The position numbers were made by a program, and so were the translations under genes. From contig JAPOYQ010000152.1 in the NCBI GenBank assembly GCA_026706505.1, positions 1 through 8,823 on the forward strand: a stretch of 8,823 bases of DNA, read 5' to 3'. The notes beneath the pieces are model-generated. The model was not told the origin of the DNA. It ran no database searches and was given only the letters and a program-made list of their open reading frames with translations. Position 1 is the stretch's first letter, and each line of letters starts with the position of its first letter. Below, piece by piece: positions 1 to 5,843 of this stretch. Source of the stretch: Gemmatimonadota bacterium. GTDB lineage: Bacteria > Latescibacterota > UBA2968 > UBA8231.

Positions 1-758
1 CCGTCTGGATACTCCCGTCCGATGTCCCGCTCGAATCGGGAGGTGACATCAATCGTCTCAATGGGTTGGTCCCTAAAATCGAAGCGCACGGCGATATTGG
101 GAATGTGGACGGTTAGCTTGGCGACATCAGGAGCTAGGGTTTTGAAAACGATATATCCTTCTTGCTCTTGGCCGCTGAAGATCATCTCGTCGGCGAACAA
201 GGTGCGCCTGAGAATGCTCTGGCGCTCCTGCCAGATGTGGTACTCTCCGCCCCGGCGCATGCCCCGACTTCTATCCCCGCTACTGGCTGCCCCACCACCC
301 GATCCCCCTAGGGAAAAGCTCCGGTAGTAAATTTTGAGTTGTGCAAAACTAAGCGCGAAGTACTTGCGGCCGTTGTCGGTCTCAATGTAGAGGCTAGTGG
401 GGTCTATATGGACCTTGGGATAGGCGTAATTCTTCACGCTCAACCGGAAGACCGTAAAGCGGCTGGGAGTCCGGTCCGTCCTGAAGACCTTTGTTCGGCC
501 GTAGGTATAGGGGTTGGTCCCCTGCTCTGTAGCCACGCTGAACTGGCGGTTCAATTCTTCGTCGTTCATGGGGCGCAATTGGATTTCCAGACGCCCCGCG
601 GTGAAAATGACGGAGCCGTCGTCCGTGATCCTCTTGCCCTCGCCCTGAACGGCTTCGTCCATCGGCCGCAGATTGCCGGCATAGTAGTGATAGGCACAAC
701 TCGCGGTCAAGCTGATTAATCCCAGTGCCAGCAAAAGGACGCAGTGTATTCTATGCAT
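1..758 (-). CDS. Putative lipoprotein with Ig-like beta body (3' partial)
   Basis: The frame from ATG at 758 stays open to the window edge; 252 residues are visible and the end lies beyond base 1. Residues 1-20 are a short lipoprotein signal peptide, MHRIHCVLLLALGLISLTAS, followed by Cys21; LTASC fits a relaxed lipobox. Residue 22 is Ala rather than Asp, which does not suggest inner-membrane retention, so outer-membrane sorting is plausible. The body shows beta strands in an Ig-like rhythm: RLEIQLRPM, RFTVFRLSVKNYAYPKVHID, TSLYIETDNGRKYFALSF, then EGYIVFKTL and KLTVHIPNIAVRFDF. The pattern of a conserved N in a strand pair and a late GYIVF strand recalls accessory Ig-like lipoprotein domains (DUF4352-like), a loose resemblance only. 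A Gly/Ser/Arg-rich loop at 150-171 interrupts it. It follows the discoidin-like gene by 42 bases, so it is probably the next gene of the operon. Function unknown. Confidence 0.85.
   Translation of the reverse strand, partial: MHRIHCVLLLALGLISLTASCAYHYYAGNLRPMDEAVQGEGKRITDDGSVIFTAGRLEIQLRPMNDEELNRQFSVATEQGTNPYTYGRTKVFRTDRTPSRFTVFRLSVKNYAYPKVHIDPTSLYIETDNGRKYFALSFAQLKIYYRSFSLGGSGGGAASSGDRSRGMRRGGEYHIWQERQSILRRTLFADEMIFSGQEQEGYIVFKTLAPDVAKLTVHIPNIAVRFDFRDQPIETIDVTSRFERDIGREYPD
246..311 (-). other. Gly/Ser/Arg-rich flexible loop within the lipoprotein
   Basis: Residues 150-171 read as a low-complexity run, starting LGGSGGGAASSGDRSRG and ending MRRGG. It separates two beta-strand blocks of the lipoprotein and is probably a disordered loop. 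The frame is continuous through it, so it is not a frameshift artefact. Confidence 0.6.
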
Positions 759-766
759 AGCAGATT

Positions 767-771
767 ATCCT
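767..771 (-). promoter_or_regulatory. Weak ribosome binding site for the lipoprotein gene
   Basis: AGGAT on the minus strand is 8 bases before the ATG at 758-756. It is a partial match to the consensus but well spaced, and it supports the start that gives an intact lipoprotein signal peptide. Confidence 0.5.
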
Positions 772-800
772 ATTCGGAGTTGATCGCGTCCGGGAGTATC

Positions 801-3011
801 TCAATAGAGCATGGCCAAGATCCCGGTCTGCCTTTTGAGTTTGTCGTCCGCATCCGCTGTTATGTGATATAGGTAGATTCCGGGGGGCAGCATCCATCCT
901 TTGTCGTCCCGACCGTCCCAGCGCAACTCGACCACACCAGCCCCGTGCCGCCCGTGGCCTAGGCTTCGCACCCGACGCCCCGACAGGTCGTACAGGTCGA
1001 CGGTGAGTTCTATGGGCTCGGAGACCAGAAAGAGTTCAACAGTGATTAGGGCTTCGTCGTTAATCCCGTCGCCGTTGGGCGTGAAGGGATTGGGTGCCAC
1101 TAAGGGTCTATTGATGAGACCCCCTAAACTTTCTGCCACTACGGTGAATGCGTCCGTACTCAATTCGGGACTGGCATCCCCGGGTTCCGTGGGCTGGGGG
1201 ATGACTTGTCCTCCCTCTTCGGCGTCGTTCCACACCGCGCTGGTGAACTGCCACGAGCCGTTGAAGAGGGTTGAGGTGAAGACGATCTCGATATTCCGCT
1301 CCTGTCCCGGCGGAAAATCGGCCGCGTCGAGGGACGGCAGCTTCACCAACAGCTTGCTGGAACTACGGTCCGAGTCCAAGACAATGGTCTGGGCGAACTG
1401 CCCCAGTGAATCGAGTCCGCCGGGCTCTGGCGGCAGCCGCTGCGGTTCCACCCCCTCGGTGGCTGCCATTGGTATCTCTACCCAAGGCTGGTCGTCCACC
1501 TTGAGCGTCTGGATCTTAGTGCCTGGGCTAGGCACGGCGATCTCGATGCGGTTAAAGCCCCTTTGGTCGTTTGAATCAAAGAAGGGTTTGAGAAAATAGC
1601 GGAACGTGGTCTCCTCGCCCAAGAGTGCCTGGGGCGGAAAGACTTCGCCGCGGATTCCTTGGCCCACTACGGGGACATCGTATTCGAACTCGAGGTAGTC
1701 GAAGAGCACCGCGCTGTGCTGCAAACTGTCGAAGAAGATGCGAAATTGCAGATAGCGGGTCTGAGCGGGCAAGGGCAGCAGGATGCCGCTCTCTTCTGCT
1801 GGCCGCGTCTCATCAAGCAAGCCATCCTCGTAGCGTAGCGACGCCGACCAAAAACTCCAGCCTTTGGGGCCATCACTCCCCAAAGGGGCACCCATCTCGT
1901 TGTAGGGTAGGTTGTGCTCTGGCACCCGCACCAGCGAGTTGAGATTCGCCCAACTGAACGCGTCCAAGGTACGGCCATTTTCGTCCCGTATATCGACCTC
2001 ATCCTTCCCTACTCGTCGCTGATAAATATGGGTGTCCAAGGAGTTTCCGGCGCGGAACTGAATGCGCACGTCCCCTCCCTCTCCCAGGCGGCGGGCTTTC
2101 CAGCGCACCTTGCCCCAGATGACCGAATTGCTCCCTTGGCCGGGAAACTGGCTCTCTACTTCTGTGCGGTCTTTTAGCTTGTACCGATCCCACTGCTGGG
2201 CATAGCGCCGCACGCCGGGCGGATTCACGCCCAAGTCGATTATCTCTGAGGCGTAGAAACCATCCGTGGGATACCCATCTCCATAAATTTCCACCTCGGC
2301 GATTTCCCAGTACTCGCCGGGTGGATGGCGGGAGAGAATGTCCACCATCCCCATCAGCAGTGGTCGCTCCAGAGATATATCCTTGATCACGGGTATTTGC
2401 TGGCCGACTTGGGGAGGGATCACAAAGGGAAAGACACTCAGTCTGTTGTTGCTGATGTGCGCGGCATTCCCGTAGCGCACCCAGTAATCCCGCATGGTCG
2501 CCTCAGGCACGCTGGGGCGCGGCTGGAAAACGATCCGATGGATGTAGTAGTAGCCCTGAAAGCGGAGATCGAAGCGGGCATTGGCGTCTCGGGTGGTGAG
2601 ACCGTAGGCAGTGAACAGATCGCCGTCGGCCATCTTGGCTCTATTTTCTTTGGTCCCCCCGTAAGCCGTGGTATTGAAGGGGTCAGCCACTTCTATGCGG
2701 ACTCCCGCCTCGCTGGGGATAATGGCGATATCTGTACCGTACTCACCCCTCTGGGCCCGTTCGGCAAGCAAGGCGACCAAGTTCAAAGTGCTGTCTAGGC
2801 GGACGGGAGTGAGCCAAGTGCTACCGTCCTCGTCTTGGAGGATTTCCAAGGCCCAGCCCCGGCCCCACCTAGTGATCCCACTCACTGGGACCAGTTGCCA
2901 AGGATGCGTCTCGTCTCCCACTCGCCACGTTGCGACCTCTGCTGAGAGCGCGCCTGCACCCACCAGGGACAGCACGCCGCAGAGCAGCAGGCTCTTCTTC
3001 TGTCTCTTCAT
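801..3011 (-). CDS. Exported discoidin-like protein with FlgD-Ig/CHU_C-like C-terminal domain, paralogue of the 5844-8823 product
   Basis: 736 residues from ATG at 3011 to TGA at 801. The start is chosen because MKRQKKSLLLCGVLSLVGAG opens a classical signal peptide (cleavage probably after about residue 24) and a GGAGGT site precedes it; the gene then follows the barrel gene by 38 bases. In order: an N-terminal beta segment (about 25-105); a discoidin-like domain (about 110-248, ending AEVEIYGDGYP); a module with GKVRWKARR and VRIQFRAGNSLD; GWSFWSAS at 384-391; a strand pair TRYLQFRIFF and FDYLEFEYDV; Ig-like modules; a Pro/Glu-rich linker near 600-616; and the C-terminal domain from about 636 (NPFTPNGDGIND, VDLYDLSGRRV, PPGIYLYHI). 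Corresponding landmarks occur in the same order in the 5844-8823 product, which has an extra discoidin-like domain and an acidic insert. No catalytic motif is seen. A surface-binding or structural role is inferred. Confidence 0.9.
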   Translation of the reverse strand: MKRQKKSLLLCGVLSLVGAGALSAEVATWRVGDETHPWQLVPVSGITRWGRGWALEILQDEDGSTWLTPVRLDSTLNLVALLAERAQRGEYGTDIAIIPSEAGVRIEVADPFNTTAYGGTKENRAKMADGDLFTAYGLTTRDANARFDLRFQGYYYIHRIVFQPRPSVPEATMRDYWVRYGNAAHISNNRLSVFPFVIPPQVGQQIPVIKDISLERPLLMGMVDILSRHPPGEYWEIAEVEIYGDGYPTDGFYASEIIDLGVNPPGVRRYAQQWDRYKLKDRTEVESQFPGQGSNSVIWGKVRWKARRLGEGGDVRIQFRAGNSLDTHIYQRRVGKDEVDIRDENGRTLDAFSWANLNSLVRVPEHNLPYNEMGAPLGSDGPKGWSFWSASLRYEDGLLDETRPAEESGILLPLPAQTRYLQFRIFFDSLQHSAVLFDYLEFEYDVPVVGQGIRGEVFPPQALLGEETTFRYFLKPFFDSNDQRGFNRIEIAVPSPGTKIQTLKVDDQPWVEIPMAATEGVEPQRLPPEPGGLDSLGQFAQTIVLDSDRSSSKLLVKLPSLDAADFPPGQERNIEIVFTSTLFNGSWQFTSAVWNDAEEGGQVIPQPTEPGDASPELSTDAFTVVAESLGGLINRPLVAPNPFTPNGDGINDEALITVELFLVSEPIELTVDLYDLSGRRVRSLGHGRHGAGVVELRWDGRDDKGWMLPPGIYLYHITADADDKLKRQTGILAMLY
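804..1106 (-). other. FlgD-Ig / gliding-type C-terminal domain of the 801-3011 gene
   Basis: Residues about 636-736 carry APNPFTPNGDGIND, ELTVDLYDLSGRRV, VELRWDGRDDKGWMLPPGIY and end ILAMLY. This is a cleaner match to the FlgD Ig-like/CHU_C pattern than its paralogue. Both copies end in a hydrophobic run closing with Tyr just before TGA. Confidence 0.82.
2268..2684 (-). other. Discoidin-like domain of the 801-3011 gene
   Basis: Residues about 110-248 include NTTAYGGTKENRAKMADGD, a strand ARFDLRFQGYYYIHRIVFQP, and the closing EYWEIAEVEIYGDGYP. The order (short entry with an A-DGD turn, DL-type strand, then an IAEVEIYG closing strand) follows discoidin/F5-8C-like domains, with weak conservation. 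The closing motif matches that of the second domain in the 5844-8823 product. Confidence 0.5.
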
Positions 3012-3021
3012 GATCGCTACT

Positions 3022-3027
3022 ACCTCC
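3022..3027 (-). promoter_or_regulatory. Ribosome binding site fixing the start at 3011
   Basis: GGAGGT on the minus strand stands 10 bases before the ATG at 3011-3009. It supports this start over the 49-codon in-frame extension that would begin at 3158 inside the upstream gene. Confidence 0.7.
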
Positions 3028-3049
3028 AAGTTCCGCCGAGAAGCGAAAT

Positions 3050-5794
3050 TCACTCGCCAAAACCTGCGTATAGCGTGAGAAAGAGGCTGCTCTCCGTATG
3101 GGCCTTGGCCGCGGCCTTCCGATCGACCCGGGCGATGTGGATGCCCGCCTGGGCCCACAAGTCGTAGCCCAAGTAGGCCACGTTGTTGGTGAGTTGGAGA
3201 GCGTAGATCAGCTCATTGCGATCCGAGCGGACCGGATCGTTTTCGAGGATTTCTCTGAATTGGTTGACGTAAAAGTATTCTAGGCCGACCTGCAGGGTGG
3301 TCCTGGATAGAATCGAAATGCGACCTATCAGGGACAAAAGCTCCCGTAGTTCGGTAGTGGCCACGCGGATCTGGTCTTCTTTGCGGGTGGGCTGGTAGCG
3401 CAAAAACTCGTTCTTCCAGCGCGGCTCCAGCCGCAGAGCGCCCAAGTTAAAGGTGTATTCCGCCTTGTTGATGATCCCCAATAGGCTGGCTATCTCCCGG
3501 ATGGCCTGCTGCTGCTTGAAAGGCCGCTCGGCGAAGTCCACTTGGCGGAAGAACTCGTATTTGAAGCGATTGACAAAACGCAGGTTGTCCGCGGTGTACC
3601 GGTAGCCCAAGTAGAGGGTATTAGCCCAGGCATTGCGGGCGGGCAGGGGGTCTTCGAAGGGCACGAAATCTCCTCGCGACCCTTCTCGGAGCACCCATTC
3701 TATTACGTTGTCGCGGATATCGTCCTCAACCCGGCGCAGATTGTCGTAGAACTGCAGCCGTCCTAGCCGCGGAAAATCTTTCTCGTAGGTCAGCAATAGA
3801 TAGGTACTTTTGTTCCGCCGATCATCTGCCAATTGCCGCTCGCGTTGGCGGCCCACGCTCAGACGGGCGTCGGGCCCCAGACTGGAACCGACGTAGATAT
3901 TGTAGCCCTGCCGATCCCGCTTGTAGAGATAGTCCGGCTGGGTGTCGTTCTCAAAGCGATCGACGATGCCGTTGTTGTTCATGTCGATCCCAAAGAGGAA
4001 ATCCGGCCGATCCGAACTGTAGCGCAGGAAGGGCTCTTCGTAGTCGGGGATGGTGTTGGGACGCCGGAGATTGTCATTTTGGTTGAAGTCGACGATGAAG
4101 TCTCTGTTCTCGTCCCAGCCCGGAAAGACTTCGGTGTCGCGGGTGAAACCGCGGCGGAACCAGTCGGGGAAGCGGTCCTGGTCGTCGTTGTCCTCGACAA
4201 ATTCGTAGACAAACTGGCGGTTGTCGTCGTAGAGGATCGGTCCTAGATCGTTCTGGATGCCCGCTAGGAAAGTGCTAGTACTGTAGTTTGGATCCATGCT
4301 GTAGGCTTCGGCAAAAAAGAACAGCGGATGAGCCCGTTTGTACAGATTCAGAAACCAAGCGTCCCCGCTCTCCAGAGAAGGCGTGTGTTCGGTCACATCG
4401 GTTTCCAGCCGGCGTGGATAGCGCTTGTGTTGTCGATTGTGAGCGAATTCGCCCGCTAGGAAAAATCCGTACGCATTTTCCACATCGAGGGTAAAACCGA
4501 AGATCTCATTGCCTACGGGCAGCCCGTACTGAAGGGAGATAAAGCGCTGGTTGGAGCCGTCTTTGACATTGCCCGGAGCGCGAATTGTGCGCTCGGGAAT
4601 GCCCTCGGACAGCGTCACCGGTTGGCGTTTCTGGTTCACTTGGCGGTTGGAGGTCAGGTCGATGCGATAGTCATTGGCCAGCAGCAGCACGAATTCGACG
4701 CTCTTGATCCGATCGGGAGCCGGACCAAAGGCCTGGCGGTACTCCGGACCCTCCAGATCGTATATCAGGGTTATGACTTCGCTGCCATCGGCCGAGAGGA
4801 AGCCTTCCTGGCGGAAGCCGCCCTGAATAGTGGGGAAAAAGTTGAGGATGGTATTGTCGTCCAGACGACGGCGATTGCTAAAGCGCTTGCCGTCGATATT
4901 GGTGATGATGATCTCTTCTTGGAAGAAGGCCGCACCGCCATCGCTGTCTTCGGGCGAGTCGTCGCTCAGGCGGATTTCAATGCGCGATACATCGTTGTTC
5001 TGGCCTTCGGTCAAGGTACCCCTGAACGGGTTTCCCGAGAAGGCCTGATTCTTGGTCTGCGCATTGAACGCGCTGACATAGGTCGTCCCCAACTGGACGA
5101 AATCACCCAGCTGGACGGTGCCGCGACCTCCTAGGAGATTGGTATCATTGGAGCGCTCACCGGCCCCGGTGAGGCCCTGATCGCCGACTGCTCCGGCCGC
5201 GCTGGGACGCGAGGCAAGGAGGGTGAACTCGTACTTGTCGCTGGCCACATCGAACTGCATACCAGTAAAGCTGGGTTTGGAAAAGGTCATGGGCGTCAGC
5301 GTCGTCCGAATCCTGTCGCCCACGGTTAGGCTGTAGAAGTACTGGCCTTTCGAGTCCGAGGCGATCACTAAATTATTGAACCAGGATCTGAACTCGCTAC
5401 CCTTGAACAGGGCATTCCCGGCCACCTGGGGGGTGGAGACGCGCCAGTCGTATACGAGTTTGCCGCGGGTGATGAAATTGCCGTAGAGATCGTAGAAATA
5501 GTCCCCTTCGAGCGAGGTGTTCACGTACCTGAGGTAGTGGCTGCGAGCGTAGTTGGAATACTGCCACTGACGCCACTGGAATTCGTAGAACAATTCCTGG
5601 GGGACGTACCACTTTTTGACCGCGGGATCCAAGGCATCAAAAAGCACTCCCGAACCCTGCAATTCATAGGAAATCTCGCCGCCGCGCCGCTCCCCCAAGC
5701 GGGTGCCGATTTCTTGGGCTTGGAGCGGTTCCGCTGCGAGCAGGGCACACAGGGCAAAAAAACATACGAAACTTCTGCCGTATGGTCTGTGCAC
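3050..5794 (-). CDS. Exported beta-rich protein, probable large outer-membrane beta-barrel with EF-hand-like loops
   Basis: 914 residues starting at GTG, 49 bases after the preceding stop, ending GFGE-TGA. Residues 1-27 form a signal peptide: basic start, hydrophobic FVCFFALCALLAA, and a likely cleavage after LQA (LQA-QE). The mature protein has many alternating polar/hydrophobic aromatic strands with charged loops, clearest in the last 250 residues (YLLLTYEKDF, TLYLGYRYTA, LRFVNRFKYEFF, TLQVGLEYFYV, YLGYDLWAQAGI) and a final strand SSLFLTLYAGF close to the end, as expected of an outer-membrane barrel. The N-terminal third (about 65-200) is also strand-rich. Residues about 290-460 look like a more globular insert, and 535-615 holds three acidic calcium-type loops. 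I do not recognise a named family. It lies between the two paralogous discoidin-like genes, which suggests that it handles or displays their products (inference). Confidence 0.88.
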   Translation of the reverse strand: MHRPYGRSFVCFFALCALLAAEPLQAQEIGTRLGERRGGEISYELQGSGVLFDALDPAVKKWYVPQELFYEFQWRQWQYSNYARSHYLRYVNTSLEGDYFYDLYGNFITRGKLVYDWRVSTPQVAGNALFKGSEFRSWFNNLVIASDSKGQYFYSLTVGDRIRTTLTPMTFSKPSFTGMQFDVASDKYEFTLLASRPSAAGAVGDQGLTGAGERSNDTNLLGGRGTVQLGDFVQLGTTYVSAFNAQTKNQAFSGNPFRGTLTEGQNNDVSRIEIRLSDDSPEDSDGGAAFFQEEIIITNIDGKRFSNRRRLDDNTILNFFPTIQGGFRQEGFLSADGSEVITLIYDLEGPEYRQAFGPAPDRIKSVEFVLLLANDYRIDLTSNRQVNQKRQPVTLSEGIPERTIRAPGNVKDGSNQRFISLQYGLPVGNEIFGFTLDVENAYGFFLAGEFAHNRQHKRYPRRLETDVTEHTPSLESGDAWFLNLYKRAHPLFFFAEAYSMDPNYSTSTFLAGIQNDLGPILYDDNRQFVYEFVEDNDDQDRFPDWFRRGFTRDTEVFPGWDENRDFIVDFNQNDNLRRPNTIPDYEEPFLRYSSDRPDFLFGIDMNNNGIVDRFENDTQPDYLYKRDRQGYNIYVGSSLGPDARLSVGRQRERQLADDRRNKSTYLLLTYEKDFPRLGRLQFYDNLRRVEDDIRDNVIEWVLREGSRGDFVPFEDPLPARNAWANTLYLGYRYTADNLRFVNRFKYEFFRQVDFAERPFKQQQAIREIASLLGIINKAEYTFNLGALRLEPRWKNEFLRYQPTRKEDQIRVATTELRELLSLIGRISILSRTTLQVGLEYFYVNQFREILENDPVRSDRNELIYALQLTNNVAYLGYDLWAQAGIHIARVDRKAAAKAHTESSLFLTLYAGFGE
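3950..4192 (-). other. Cluster of three EF-hand/dockerin-like acidic loops in the barrel protein
   Basis: Residues 535-615 of the 3050-5794 product contain DNDDQDRFPDW, then DENRDFIVDFNQ, then DMNNNGIVDRFE. The last fits the D.N.NG..D..E pattern of an EF-hand/dockerin-type loop well; the first two are looser. The loops are followed by PDYLYKRDRQGYN and then by the C-terminal barrel strands. They plausibly form a calcium-stabilised extracellular or periplasmic segment. Binding is inferred from the pattern alone. Confidence 0.6.
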
Positions 5795-5799
5795 AATAC

Positions 5800-5805
5800 C
5801 CTCCT
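5800..5805 (-). promoter_or_regulatory. Ribosome binding site deciding a GTG start
   Basis: AGGAGG on the minus strand lies 5 bases before the GTG at 5794-5792. It supports GTG as the start of the barrel gene; no ATG competes nearby in this frame and the residues that follow form a signal peptide. Confidence 0.75.
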
Positions 5806-5843
5806 ATCTAGGCTCGAGTGGAATTATCTCGATAGATCTCGAC

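Noticed and set aside
394..699. A 101-codon minus-strand frame overlapping the lipoprotein gene.
   Set aside because: It is out of frame with the lipoprotein, which has a signal peptide, lipobox and continuous beta-strand pattern across the same bases.
3012..3158. A 49-codon in-frame extension upstream of the 3011 start, overlapping the end of the barrel gene.
   Set aside because: The extension is Arg/Gly-rich and would bury the signal peptide. The ATG at 3011 has a GGAGGT site at good spacing and opens directly with a basic n-region and hydrophobic core.
3833..5134. Several + strand open frames of 74-170 codons opposite the barrel gene.
   Set aside because: They are antisense to a gene with signal peptide, start site and barrel strands; their products are Val/Ile/Asp-rich translations typical of shadows.
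5795..5843. A possible small stem-loop in the gap before the barrel gene (CTCG/CGAG and CTAT/ATAG pairings).
   Set aside because: The pairings are only four bases each with a bulge, and no T-run follows. I do not call it a terminator or regulatory hairpin.
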